From: Phragmites australis
Taxonomy: Eukaryota > Streptophyta > Magnoliopsida > Poales > Poaceae
Assembly (NCBI RefSeq): GCF_958298935.1
Contig: NC_084933.1
Location: 31,210,334 to 31,274,333, forward strand
DNA: 64,000 nt
Reading direction: 5' to 3'
Of this stretch, positions 24,501 to 36,264 are shown piece by piece; position 1 is the stretch's first letter, and each line of letters opens with the position of its first letter. Under the pieces are notes generated by a model. It saw only the letters and a list, made by a program, of their open reading frames with translations. It made no database searches and was not told where the DNA came from. The position numbers and the translations under genes are program-made.

Positions 24501-25943
24501 ATCTCTCAGATGCAAAAACTTCTCTTGAACTTATGAAGGTATAATGCCATAATATCAAATGAACCTTGTGCCACTTTCCCGCTATTTACCTCCACTTGTG
24601 GTTTGAACTAAGATACTGCATATCCAAGAAATGAATGGGAATGTTATTCACCATTAATGAGAATTTTACACTGCACATCGATAACATGACTTTTCTTTTC
24701 ATGGCGTTTGGTTTGTTTCTTACTGTACATCTTTTGTCCTTGTAGGATGCAAAACACATTGGTGCAAGCGTAACTATAGAAACCTGCCCTCATTACCTTG
24801 CATTTTCGGCTGAAGAAGTTCCAGAGGGGGATACTCGTTTTAAATGTGCTCCTCCTATACGTGATGCCACAAACAGAGAAAATCTTTGGAAAGCTCTGCT
24901 GGTATGCTATTTCTTGTTCTCACTGGTTATGACTTCATGACGCCTTCTAAGAAACTGTTATATGCTAAGTTGCTAACTACTATTGCATGGTTCATATTAG
25001 GATGGACACATAGACATGTTAAGCTCAGACCATTCACCATCAGCTCCTGATCTCAAACTAATGGAGGAAGGCAACTTTTTAAGGGCATGGGGAGGTATAT
25101 CATCATTGCAGGTCAGTTTGCACAACAATACGAGAAGCATGTGAATTTCACTGCCCACACTGATAACAGAAGTGCCAATGCAAACCTTTATGTGAATTGA
25201 AACAAGTGTAATAAAACATTTCAGCAGAAGTGTAATGCGAAACTACTGAAAATTAATTCGTGCACCCATTCATTGTGTTTGCGTCGTAACCAGAATGGCA
25301 TAAATATTTGCAGTTTGTTCTCCCTGTGACATGGTCGTATGGGCAAAAGTACGGCATTACTCTGAACCAGCTAGCCTCATGGTGGAGCGAAAACCCAGCT
25401 AAGCTTGCAGGGCAAAAGAACAAGGTACTGAAAATGTTGTGCCATACTGCTATTCAACTTGATGGTAGTCATCTCGTACAGACAGCTAAGAGTTCCGTTT
25501 AATTTTCTTTACATTTCGTCGTGCTAGACCAGTTGATACCATGCAGCACATATACTCCACGAAATGCTGATTGTATATATGATCAGTAATATTGCATCTT
25601 AAGTGTAGTACTGATTCGTGTAGGGAGCTATTCTGCCGGGATACCACGCTGACATTGTAGTATGGAAACCTGAGGCACAGTTCCAACTTGATGACAGCCA
25701 TTCTGTATACCATAAACATCGGGTTTGCTCCCTGCCTCAAATGATCTTATAACATTTCAACTGTTGGGTTCTGATATTTTGACCAGCAACAGGAAATTCC
25801 TTCAATTTTTGCAGAATATTTCGGCGTATTTGGGAAAACAGCTTTCTGGCAAGGTCATGTCGACTTTTGTGAGAGGAAATCTAGTTTTCGCTGAAGACAG
25901 GCATGCAAAGGCCGCTTGTGGTGTTCCAATCCTCGCAAAGTAA
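21519..25943 (+). CDS. ALN: Allantoinase
   Basis: Allantoinase hydrolyses (S)-allantoin to allantoate in purine/ureide breakdown, typically in the ER lumen or endomembrane. Coding exons: 21519-21611, 21705-21801, 21957-22074, 22220-22293, 23057-23133, 23246-23282, 23479-23564, 23835-23894, 24000-24145, 24412-24538, 24746-24901, 25001-25111, 25314-25424, 25624-25722, 25815-25943. These give about 506 residues, the size of plant ALN. A hydrophobic N-terminal segment ([16 protein letters not shown], about residues 9-24) fits a signal anchor. Amidohydrolase metal-site motifs are intact: HAH in [11 protein letters not shown] (about 104-106), the carboxylatable Lys in GLKSFM (about 194), His in LLIHAE (about 230), His in CPHY (about 321) and Asp in SSDHSP (about 367). 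The ATG at 21519 is chosen; upstream in-frame sequence has no ATG. Intron 4 holds an antisense solo LTR. Confidence 0.96.
22331..22866 (-). mobile_element. Solo copia-type LTR in allantoinase intron 4, antisense
   Basis: Read on the minus strand it begins TGTTAGATATGATCTC and ends GGCCAACA (TG...CA). It has the same layout as the copia LTR at 57224: a gcgccctgat word, a TATA-like cataaataagg, acacctaaaaccctag, then an ATG (minus, 22432) followed by a splice donor ggtacg. No internal element sequence is attached. The 5-base flanks do not match cleanly, so the target duplication is lost or the ends are off by a few bases. An 8-base actagtta occurs on both sides. Confidence 0.65.
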
Positions 25944-26362
25944 AATGCAGGTGCACCGGTACAGCATTTTGGAACATTATCTTAATCACTGCATCTATAT
26001 AATGAAAATATGACTGTAGCTGGCATGAAAATTGATAAGCTAGTGATTTATATTTTTCGGTACTGACTGTTTGCTTTCTTCTTGTGTTTCAGGTGGATGC
26101 AGAGCTGCTATAGTGCTATTGTTGATCTGTAGGTTATCCCTGTGTATAATTGAACCCATTTATGCCATTTGTTGCACAGTAGCACCCTCCATTGGATTGG
26201 CTTACAGTTTGTCTCTGTCGCCAATTGAATTGTAGGATTTCTGTATCATAATTTTTCTGTTGATATGGGAGAAGAGTCTGTCCAGTTTTACTGTTGCTCA
26301 TATGCTTCTATCAATTTCCCCCCATTTTTGTCAGCTCGATTTATGTAGACCAATGAAAGAAA
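25944..26362. other. Allantoinase 3' UTR and flank
   Basis: The 3' UTR probably contains an intron: a g-tgcacc/aggtgg boundary appears near 25951 and 26092. U-rich sequence follows to about 26330. No other gene is seen. Confidence 0.4.
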
Positions 26363-27260
26363 CGTATCTTCCCCTATTTTGACCTTTTTTGGAACCATAT
26401 TATGGTAATAGACAGGTGGCAAAACTATTTCAAAATTTGGCCCTTTGGTCCTGCACCAAAGCCGAAGGCGTGGAAGCTGGCTATGTCAGCGCATAGACCC
26501 CAAACAGCATGGCACCATTCTGGCGACGCTCCGATGTGGCACTTACGTGGGCATATGGTCCCACCCTAGAGACTTTGGCGCGTCACTCTGACATAGTCAT
26601 TACTGTTGGTTGCGCGTAACGGCTTTTGCGGATGCCAACATGTGGATCCGCGCTAGAGACATTAGCGCGTACGTCCCGTGCCAGGGACTTTGGCGCGAAA
26701 CCCCTAACCCTAAATCGACACTCGCGGCTCTCTTATGGACCAGTGTCTCATTGTTTTACCTCAGCTGGCACTCCACATTCACAGTTAGCCGATAGAGCGG
26801 GAGGCATCAGGGCATCCCACTCTTTAACGGTAGGATAGTTTCTGTTGTCCCATCTCTGAGGATTCTTACCTAAAAAATAAAAATAAAAAACATACTCCCT
26901 CCGTAGAAAAATATAGGGCGCATTTTTCTGAGGCTCCTAAACCAAGAAACCCAGTTAGTTTACCAAAATATCCATATTTATGGTTCCTTCTACTCTAGTA
27001 CTTGCATGCACGTATTAATGCATTACCGATACTAATCCAACTGCATGCATGCATATATTAATTGTGGGAGACTCTTTGTTGCCTCGTGCAAGTGGATGAG
27101 ATGCAAAATTTCATGAAACCTCAGAAGTACGTACGCGCCTAATACAATATCAAACGAAAAATTGAAATTTACCGCCAAGATTAGGCCTTTAAGTATTGGC
27201 CATGAGGCATGAGTAGGAGCTGAGTCCGCATTACAGTATTTGTCTGTAAACATCAGAGCC

Positions 27261-28775
27261 ATGGAGCCAGTTATTCCAGATCTCAATGAACCATTGCCAA
27301 TTTATACAGGTATACTACAAAGCTTAGCTACTCTTCATTTTTATCTCTATATTTTCTGCATCCTGTTTTAATCAACTTCGTTCTTTTTTTCTGAATGCAC
27401 TAAGCTGCTGAGGAGCATATCGTTTTTTTTAGAAAATGAAATGGTTTTTCCGTTTTCAATAGATGAAGCTGTGAATGGTGAAACGCAGTCCTCAAACAAC
27501 GGGAGAAGGAACTTTCTAAATGATGATATGCGTAGGTCCATCTACTCCATGCTTTTAGAGAGGACCTCTCCAGGTAAACTGAAAAATGGAGTGGCAAAAT
27601 CCGTAGCTGCAGATTCGGGCGTTCCATTGAGAGTTGTTCAGCGTATATGGACGTCAGGGAAACACGGAGGCGGAATTCATGGAGTAGCTAACAAGAAGAC
27701 CGGCAATTGTGGCCGTAAAAGGATTCAGATTGACCCTCAGCGAATCCGTGATGTGCCGCTTCAGGACCGCACAACTCTACGTGATTTAGCTCGTGCTTTG
27801 CATGTCGACCCTACTACATTGTGTAATCGTCTCAAGTCTGGTGAAATAGTACGGCAAACAAATGACATAAAGTTCTCCTTAACTGAAGAAAACAAGAAAG
27901 CTCGATTGCGCTTTTGCATCTCAATGCTTGGCAGGGACAACAGGCAAGATGATCCAATGTTTAGTGGGTTGTACAACATGGTTTATATAGATGAGAAGTG
28001 GTTCTATATGACGAAGAAGAATCAGAATTATTATCTGGCGCAGGGTGAAGATAAACCATTACGCACTGTCAAGAATAAAAATTTCATCGAGAAGGTGATG
28101 TTTCTTGCTGCTATAGCCAGGCCAAGGTTTGATGAAGAAGGTAACGAAACTTTCTCTGGAAAAATCGGTATATTTCCTTTTACATATACAGAGCCAGCTC
28201 GTCGGAGTAGTGTAAATAGACCTGCAGGTACCATGATCACTAAACCAATGACATCAGTAACGAAAGAAACCAGCAGGTCCTATCTTGTTAACAAAGTTTT
28301 GCCTGCCATCAAGCAAAAATGGCCAACAGAGGACTTTGGACATCCTATCTTTATCCAGCAGGATAATGCAAGAACACATATTGATCCTAATGATGAAGAG
28401 TTTTGTCGAGTAGCAAAAGAAGATGGATTTGACATTCGTTTGATGTGCCAGCCTCCGAATTCCCCTGATCTAAATGTCTTAGATCTTGGTTTTTTTGCTG
28501 CTCTTCAGTCCAAACATCACAAAGAATCACCCAAGTCTGTTGAACAGCTTGTCAGCGCGGTAGTGAAAGCATATGAAGAATATCCAACTGACAATTCCAA
28601 CCGTGTGTTTCTCACTCAACAGTCCTGCATGAGGGAGATTATAAGAGTAAAGGGCAGCCAGAAGTACGACATTCCACACATGGGCAAGCTGATGTTGGAG
28701 AGGAATGGTGAGCTTCCAAGTAGACTGAAATGTGATCTTCAGATTGTGCAGGAAGCCGAGGACTACCTGAACTAG
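27261..28775 (+). CDS. Mariner-like transposase (DD39D, Osmar type)
   Basis: Cut-and-paste transposase of the plant mariner family. Exons 27261-27309 and 27433-28775 splice in frame at acag|gtatac and tttttag|aaaatg, giving about 463 residues. The N-terminus PVIPDLNEPLP includes a DLN-type motif. Helix-turn-helix candidates follow (SVAADSGVPLRVVQRIW and LRDLARALHVDPTTLCNRL). The catalytic triad is intact: D203 in VYIDEKWF, D327 in IQQDNARTH, and D367 in NVLDLGFF, 39 residues after D327. No stops or frameshifts. It sits in a complete TIR-bounded element, so the element may be active (inference). Confidence 0.93.
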
Positions 28776-28989
28776 TGCCTTTTGTTTTAAAGTGTTGTCT
28801 TTTCTGTGGTTTGTAAGACATTTATCGGCTACTTGGACTAATAATGAATTTTTTTTATCTTAGCTACTGGTTATTTTCTCTGTTTGAACAAGTACTGCTA
28901 CTACTAGTTGCAACAAATAGGCCATACGATGAGAAAAAAGGATAGGCTGCATGCATGTAAGGATAAACTAGAACCTGTTGCAAGAAAAT

Positions 28990-29490
28990 TCATCTCTTCC
29001 CATTCTTAAAATAAAGAGGAACATAAATCTTCAGAAAAGTAATTCTAATCTTTTCAAGGCCATCAGGCTCCCCTTCTTCCTCAACAGCTGAGTCTTCTTC
29101 CTTGCACTCATTAGCTGAGTCTACGGCCACCTGATCCATTAGGTCGTCGTCCTGGCACTCCGAGTCCGGCACCACATGGGTCATGATCTTCTCCTCCTTG
29201 ACCACTTGTGCCATGAGGCTGTCATCCTCGCGCTCCGACTCCAGCACCACCTTGGCGTCGCCATCGTCTTCGTCCTCCGAGTCCGGCACCACCTTGGTCA
29301 TGAGGTCGTCGTCGTCGTCCTCCGAGTCCGGCACCACCTTGGCCATGAGGTAGTCGTCATCGTCCTCCGAATCCGGCACCATCTTGGCCATGAGGTCGTC
29401 GTCGTCTTCGCCCTCCAAGTCCGGCACCACTTCATGGATGGAAGCAGGTTGGTTCTCATCCATGGAGGAAGTTGGATAGTTTTTTGCCAT
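28990..29490 (-). CDS. Acidic-repeat protein inside the mariner element, unknown
   Basis: An uninterrupted 166-residue ATG-initiated frame, tail-to-tail with the transposase and wholly inside the mariner TIRs. I do not recognise a family. From about residue 20 it carries about six copies of a 14-17-residue unit of type VVPDSEDDDDDLMAK. The first four are close and the later ones diverge. A Lys/Arg-containing hydrophobic tail follows (IRITFLKIYVPLYFKNGKR). Strong negative charge suggests a disordered, nuclear or DNA-mimicking protein, or a captured host fragment (inference only). Coding is not proven; repeat structure can keep a frame open by chance. Confidence 0.5.
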   Translation of the reverse strand: MAKNYPTSSMDENQPASIHEVVPDLEGEDDDDLMAKMVPDSEDDDDYLMAKVVPDSEDDDDDLMTKVVPDSEDEDDGDAKVVLESEREDDSLMAQVVKEEKIMTHVVPDSECQDDDLMDQVAVDSANECKEEDSAVEEEGEPDGLEKIRITFLKIYVPLYFKNGKR

Positions 29491-29722
29491 CTCGTTGCAT
29501 GTATAGCTCCAAGTAGCTGCAGGAGTATTGAACGTGCATGCATGCAGGATGCATGTATTGGGATTGACATGTACTCCGTATTAAATATTTGAGTAATACG
29601 ATGAGAAACAAGGGTACTAAAGGAAAATGACCCAAAAAAGTGCTTTGGGAAATGTATGCGCCCTATAAATTTCTACAAAAACTCTGAGAAAATACGCCCT
29701 ATATTTTTCTACGGAGGGAGTA

Positions 29723-30310
29723 ATCAACATGCTGCAGTAAATTGCCCTAACTACAAGTATTTACATACTACCCAATTCATTTTAACTATACCACAATGCG
29801 ACCTCCAATCTAGCCTTAACTAACATTAATTACAATATCCCAATTTCCACCAATACTCAGGAAAATACCTTAAAAATTACATGCAACAAATTTTACAAGG
29901 CACCCAGGTGTTACCACACATCCATTGCATGATATTTCCCCCCTTCAAAATAAATGAAATTAATAGAATCACACTAATTTCAATATTTCCATCATCTCAT
30001 CTCTAAACCCTAGCGGTAAAGGTGGGCCAATCCTAACAAATCACAACCACGTGGAATCCTAACAAATCACATCCATGTAATCTAGATCGATAAACTAAAC
30101 ACAATCTACAACCATAAGGTCACCTCTAACATCTTGGGTTAGCACCAAAATGTGCTACAAACAACACAAATAAAAGAGCGATTTTTTGGGAGAAATAGAA
30201 GGCATCTTACCTCACAAATGCCACATGAAAAAAATAGAACCAAATCCGAGGGAAATTGGAGATTGAAAAGGGATTGGGATGGAGGAGGAGAAAGAGGATC
30301 ACACCCACTT
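29723..30310. other. Interior of the long-TIR element
   Basis: AT-rich, non-coding, with two nearby copies of cctaacaaatcacaaccacgt-like sequence (about 30034-30075). Nothing else recognised. Confidence 0.4.
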
Positions 30311-30705
30311 TCTCTTTTAGAATAGAAGACGAGGGAACAATGAGATGCTGGCCCACAAGAGAGCTATGGGCATTGATTTGGGTTTATGGGTCCCGTGCCA
30401 ACACCACTGACGGTACGCAAGCACCAATAATTTTGATATAGATCCACGCGTTGGCACCCGTGAAAGCCGTTACACGCAACCGACAGTAATGGCTATGTCA
30501 AAGTACTGTGCCATGGTCTTTGGCGCAGGACCTTATGCCCATGCTGCAATGTCGCCACAACTGTGTTATGGTCCAGAGTCTACGCACCAGTTTCCCTACT
30601 GCAAATATGGCCATCTTGTACGCCTTCTGGCTTGACATGGGGTCGAGGAACACCGATCCAATATCATAATATGTTTTTAAAAAGGCCAAAATAGGGGAAA
30701 ATTTC

Positions 30706-30930
30706 GATTGGAACAGACCCTTGATAAGAATGGGAAACGACTCGCACATGATTTAAGACGTAACCAGAGCAACGAAGCGTATTGTGGTTTTACGCTAAGC
30801 AAGTCTGGAAGCGGTGCCTGCGCGTGAATGAACCAAACCCCACACTGGATAAGGCACCACGTGTCCAACTTCAACCTCCGTCTTCCGGCGGCAAGCGGAG
30901 ACCTCCCGCAGCCGATCCCCTCCGACGGCC
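30706..30930 (+). promoter_or_regulatory. MutS2 promoter region with a G-box
   Basis: Only about 225 bases separate the long-TIR element from the MutS2 start. A G-box core CACGTG lies at 30858-30863. No clear TATA box is seen. The leader just before the ATG is GC-rich. Confidence 0.45.
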
Positions 30931-33900
30931 ATGGCCGCCACCGCGAACCTTGCCCTTCTCCTCCCATTGACTCTTGCCTCTAGAGTTTCCTTCCACACCC
31001 GCCTCCGCCTCCTACACAACGCACACCCTCCGCCGCAACGCCTCATAGCGGTCGCCGTCGCCTCCACCTCCTCTTCCCAAACTCTACCATCGCCTACCGC
31101 GTATGAAACACTGGAGGCTAGGAATCTGCGTCTGGATACGGAGGCCTCCCTGGAATGGGGCGCCGTCTGCGCGCGTCTGGCCGACTTCGCCGCCACTTCC
31201 ACCGGCCGCGCCGCGTGCGGGGAAGGCCGGGTCCCCGTCGGGCGGAGCCGGAATGAGAGCGAGCGGCTGATCGATCAGACGGCGGCGTCGGTTCTGCTGT
31301 CGTCGCCGCTGGATTTCGGCGGCGTGGAGGACGTGTCCGCGGTCGTCGCCGCGGCGGCCGGGGGGCGGGTGCTAGCGGTGAGGGAGATTTGTGGAGTCGG
31401 GCGCAGCGTCCGGGCCGCGCGCGGGGTGTTCGATCAGTTGCAGAGACTCGCCGAGGAAATGCCAGATGGGAGGTAAGGAGTTGCATTCCCAACAAATGAA
31501 TTGGATGGCATTGAGCAATTCCAGATCATAGTTTATTTGATCATTTCGTGTCTGCATGGATATATTTTTGTTTTATGATGGTTTGTGCAAATAATCATGA
31601 TTTCGGGTTTTCAATTAATTAAGGCACTATGCACATATTTTTACACACAGCATAATTTCTTAGGTATTTGTTTTTTGATAAATGAATGTTTTATTATTTC
31701 GGCCTCTGCACAAGGCATGCACATAAGTCATAACCATCCATTATTACATAGTTTCAGCCGTGAGATGCAAATAAAAGGCCAACAAATGGCAAAAGATAGT
31801 ATAAAAATGATGAATCAAGCTGCTGCAGGTACTCTCCTCTTCTGGATATACTGCAAGGTTGCGACTTCTTAACAGAGCTTGTGCAAAGGATAGACTTTTG
31901 CCTTGATTCCACTCTTTCTCTGGTCCTGGATCGGGCCAGCAAGAAACTAGAGACTATCCGCAGAGAAAGGAGGAAGAACATCGAGATGTTAGAATCTCTG
32001 TTGAAAGATACATCATCAAAGGTCTTCCAAGCTGGTGCGATTGATAGCCCTCTTGTCACTAAGCGCCGTTCTAGGATGTGTGTTGGCGTGAAGGCTTCAC
32101 ACAAGCATTTGCTGCCTGGCGGAATCGTTCTGAGTTCCAGTGGCTCTGGTGCAACCTACTTTATGGAGCCAAGAGACGCTATTGAGCTCAACAACAGGGA
32201 AGTCAAACTTTCCGGTGATGAGAGAGCAGAAGAGTTAGCAATATTGGGCTTGCTTACTTCACGGATTTCAGATTCCCAAATGAAGATTAGACATTTGATG
32301 GAGAAGGTTTTGGAATTGGACCTTGCTTGTGCTAGAGGGTCTTATGCCCTATGGACAAATGGTGTCAAACCAGGCTTCAGTGACAGTTATAGCAGTAGCC
32401 AGTCAGATCAGAGCAGTGGTTATTCAGTTTACATTGAGGGCATTCAGCATCCTTTGCTACTTGAACAGTATCTTGGTATGGAAGAAGCACCAACTACAGA
32501 AGCAACTGAAATGCCTACTCCATTGGACATGTGGGTAAAGAACGATACTAGGATAGTTGTGATCTCTGGACCCAACACTGGAGGCAAAACTGCCACTATG
32601 AAGACCTTGGGGCTGGCCTCACTCATGTCAAAGGCTGGAATGTTCTTCCCGGCCAAAGGAAGGCCTAGGCTTCCATGGTTCGATCAGGTTCTTGCAGACA
32701 TTGGTGACCACCAGGTAGTCTCTGCCTTTTTATGAGAGTTTCTCTAAGCACTTGTGTGACAATATGTTTATTAACACAAACTATTTTCTGGATTGAAGTC
32801 GCTGGAGCACAACCTCTCTACCTTCAGCGGGCACATATCACGTCTGCGCAAGATTGTAGAAGTTGTATCAAAAGATTCTCTGGTTCTTATTGATGAGATT
32901 GGCAGTGGCACTGACCCATCAGAAGGTGTAGCCCTCTCAACCAGCATTTTGAAGTATCTTGCCAATCGAGTGAACCTGGCCATTGTGACCACTCATTATG
33001 CTGATCTAAGTCGTCTCAAAGCTGCCGATAATCGATTCGAGAATGCTGCAATGGAATTTTGCTTGGAAACTTTGCAACCAACATACCGAATCTTATGGGG
33101 TAGTACTGGTAACTCCAATGCACTTAGTATTGCAAAGTCAATTGGTTTTGATCAAATAGTGCTTGATCGTGCACAAGAATGGGTTGAGAAACTATTGCCT
33201 GACAAACAAAAGGAACGCCAAGGTTTACTGTATGACTCTCTTCTAGAAGAAAGAAACCTTCTAGAGTCTCAGGCAAATGAAGCAGCATCCGTTTTTTCAG
33301 AAGTCGAGGGGTTGTACGATGAGGTCCACTTCTTTTACTCTAATGATCTACTATAGTTTTATACATTTCCATAGCAGTGATGTAAAAGGATCTTCTTACT
33401 GTCACTTGAATTCTTACTTTGCAATGATTTTACTTTGAAGATTTGCTCAGAAGCTGACGATCTTGATAGTCGAGTAGCTGCTTTGAGGGCAAGAGAGTCT
33501 CAAAAGGTGCAGAAAGAGTTAAAGCTCGTGAAGTCTCAGATGGACATTATAATCAAGAACTTTGAAGTTCAACTGCAAAATTCAAAACTTGAACAGTTCA
33601 ATTCACTAATGAGAAAAGCAGAAGCTGGCACTGCTTCAGTGGCCGCTGCTCATCAGCCATCTGACATTACTTTCAATGACGAGGAAAACCAGAGCTTGTT
33701 TGTTCCACAAATTGGAGATAAAGTTTATATTCAAGGCCTGGGAGGAGGAACTATGGCTACTATTTCAGAAACATTTGGTGAAGATGGAAGTTGTATGGTT
33801 CAATATGGAAAAATAAAGGTTCGAGTCAAGAGAAACAAGATGAAATTGGTCCAAAGAGGCACAAATGAAACATTAGCTTCCTCTTCTATAAAAGTAAAGG

Positions 33901-35215
33901 TATGCTGCATATTTTCAATATACTATCTATTTAGACCAATTCTAGTTTGAATAATCTTTTTTATATGCCGCATAAGATTATAAGAAGAACAATATGTTCG
34001 GAATGCTGGAAACGTCTTATAACTTAGCCATGGCATTAGTTACATGATAAAATATGTTTCAAGGTAGTAGTGATTGAAAAAACAGATGGTGTCTCTTTCC
34101 TGCTGTTGCAATGGTAAACTGCCATAACCATCAAGTGATATCTTACTAAGGTACTCAATCATTCCAGGAGCCTCTTCATAATCTGTCAAAAACGATGGCA
34201 GATCCGAAATATTGGAAAGGTTGAGTGGAACATACAATTTTTTCCCAAAATCTTGACTGATTCTGTAGTTATCATTATCAGAGCCCATTCGAGAAAAGTG
34301 CACAGGCTGAATTAGTTAATTGTGTAAGCCGTGTAGTGTCATGACTTATCAGTTGTCCTAGGATATCTAGGCTGCTGTTATGAGGTTGATGCAGCTGGTT
34401 TCTTTGACACTGGAACTCTGACTCTAGTCAGGCATGTTCTCTTGATTCAGTTATGTCACTCAATATAACTTACACTGTTATCTTTTGATTCTCTAACCAA
34501 AGTACTAATCCAACTAATGAACTGGTCATTATCGTCATAATCGTGCTGTGGTAGTGTATCCACCACCCGGCTGAGTCAATTTTGTCAGTATTCTCGTTGT
34601 CTAACACGTGGTGGATTGCTATAGCAAGTTAGGGAAACCAAGTTAGCTTGAGCCCTACAGGATGCATTGATTCTGACTTGCTTGCCTAGTAGTATTGATG
34701 ATCTTGACTTTAGTTCGGGTAGATGCATCAGCATGGAACAGGCTGGACAGAGATTGGTCCATGCAAGAATGGTGCATGCACCATTGTTAATTTTGCTGTT
34801 GTACATAACCTAGGCACGTTAGGATCAATGAAGATTGGTGTGCTCGGCATTGTTGATTGTCGTGGCTTGCTTCAATCTAGTTCTGATAATTTTCGCTTTC
34901 TATCAGGGCCAAACACTGAAGCAGCGATCTTCAGCGGAAGCAAACCAAGATGCCAATATTTCGTTTGGTCCGGTTGTGCAGACGTCGAAGAACACGGTGG
35001 ATCTGCGCGGAAAGCGAGTGAGCGAGGCGTCCTACCAGCTTCAGATGGCGATCGACGCGTGCAGACCCTATCAAGTGGTCTTTGTGGTTCATGGCATGGG
35101 CACCGGAGCCGTGAAGGATTGCGCCATTGACATTCTCCGGAACCATCCTCGAGTGGCCAAGTTCGAAGACGAGAGCCCTTTGAACTACGGCTGCACGGTC
35201 GCCTACATTCAGTAA
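30931..35215 (+). CDS. MutS2-like ATPase with C-terminal Smr domain
   Basis: A MutS2 homologue. In bacteria these act on recombination intermediates or collided ribosomes rather than classical mismatch repair. The Ala/Arg/Ser/Pro-rich first 60 residues look like a chloroplast transit peptide (inference). Exons: 30931-31472, 31829-32714, 32799-33323, 33441-33899, 34907-35215, giving about 906 residues. Walker A GPNTGGKT (about 428-435), Walker B VLIDEIGSG with D/E at about 508-509, then the switch/His region TTHYADL. A coiled-coil linker follows (about 640-700). The Smr domain in the last exon has VDLRGKRV (about 835) and HGMGTGAVK (about 866-874). The MutS mismatch-recognition domain I is absent, as in MutS2. 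Intron 4 (1 kb) contains an antisense coding-like fragment. Start: first ATG, in good context (gccATGGCC). Confidence 0.93.
34040..34318 (-). pseudogene. Antisense coding-like fragment in MutS2 intron 4
   Basis: An open minus-strand frame of about 87 codons includes VHFSRMGSDNDNYRISQ, LYVPLNLSNISDLPSFLTD and EEAPGMIEYLSKISLDG. The balanced composition is unlike the AT-rich intron. A possible acceptor (ttcag) lies just upstream. I do not recognise the family. It looks like the last exon or an exon fragment of another gene carried in by transposition. Confidence 0.45.
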
Positions 35216-36264
35216 ACAGACAGTACAACTCGCTGGAAAAGATGCATGCACCAACAACTTGGGTTACACAGCTTGTCATTCATACCGTGTGTCCTTGAAA
35301 ATCTGAAGCCATGCATGGTCTAGATTCTGCACAAATGCCCAGGAATTGATCGAAATGGAACGCGCATTTGATTTACCAACTCGGGTTGGTTAATCAGGCT
35401 GGAATACGATTGTGGCATTCAAGTTTGCCTGCAGTGAGCGCAAGTTCATGCTTGTATATCGAGTACTGATTTTGACTTCTTTCCAGTGTACATGGGCCAT
35501 TTGTATCTGCTGACATATCATTGGTGGAAATCGTCAGCATAGATCTCCCTGTGCCCGGTTTGCCCAGTTCACGTGTGTGGAGGCCTGGAGGGAATGGAGT
35601 TCGGTGAGCTCTTCCCTTCTTGATGATTCTGCTAGCTGATTGCCGGGTGGATTGGGGTCGGATAAATGGCCTTGGCAAATGTGATCAGTACTGTGTCCTA
35701 TGCAAAATCGTAAACGGAAGCAAGCAGAGTACTGTGCCTTGGCAAATGTGATCAGCACATGCACACTTTTTGGAGCAGAGACGCTGGATTTTGTGGTGAG
35801 GCCTATTGTAGTAAATGGTAAGGTGCACGGTTGACGATACTACTAGTAACCAGTAGTCCAGTTCCCTCTACCTCTTGCTTATTTGATGTGGTTTGCTATG
35901 GTTAGATCAGTGCTCCCTATTTTACACCTCATTTTATGAAAATTTTCTACTACAACAAGAAGAAACAATTGAAGTTAATATGCTCTCGAAAAGTAAAAAA
36001 ATTCGTATAGTACAAGGCAAGGACATTTCTCAATTCGTACGGGGATGAAACCGGTCGCTGTCAAGCTCATGCATTCCAAGCGGCCCTACTATTACAAGAT
36101 TATTTACAGATTAACAGTCTTGGGGAGAGTATGTAATATAGTGGAAGCTCTCAGACATTTCAATATCAACTCGTAGATGTTGTATCAGTGTGGTACATGG
36201 ATTTGAGAGCTATGCATGGTACTAGTATCTAAATTGAAAATGAAGAAATGGGCGGCGGTACTAA
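35216..36264. other. MutS2 3' flank
   Basis: The 3' UTR and intergenic DNA include a local repeat of ccttggcaaatgtgatcag (about 35671 and 35735). No gene was recognised. Confidence 0.4.

Larger units (their letters stand above)
26895..29720 (+). mobile_element. Complete Tc1/mariner-like element
   Basis: A 2,826-base element with 26-base perfect terminal inverted repeats beginning CTCCCTCCGTAGAAAAATAT, flanked by TA at 26893-26894 and 29721-29722. It encodes an intact DD39D transposase on the plus strand and an acidic-repeat ORF on the minus strand. A TIR-like word recurs inverted just inside the right end (29655-29676, 19 of 22 bases matching), a likely second transposase-binding site. All expected autonomous features are present. 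It is nested in the long-TIR element. Confidence 0.92.
26363..30705. mobile_element. Long-TIR (MULE-like) non-autonomous element
   Basis: The two ends are inverted repeats of about 400 bases (about 26363-26762 and 30310-30705). Shared inverse words include cccctattttg, catattatg, cattactgt(t/c)ggttgcg, taacggctttt and gctctctt(a/g)tgg(a/g)cca. The ends are well diverged, so this is an old insertion. No transposase of its own was found. Its interior is largely a younger mariner element plus AT-rich DNA (29723-30310). A matching target duplication was not found. MULE-like is an inference from TIR length. Confidence 0.6.

Noticed and set aside
29176..29592. 138-codon plus-strand frame with LRVRHHLGHEVVV-like repeats
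   Set aside because: It is the complement of the acidic-repeat ORF. The repeat keeps both strands open; the minus-strand frame starts with ATG and has the more protein-like composition, though this choice is not certain.
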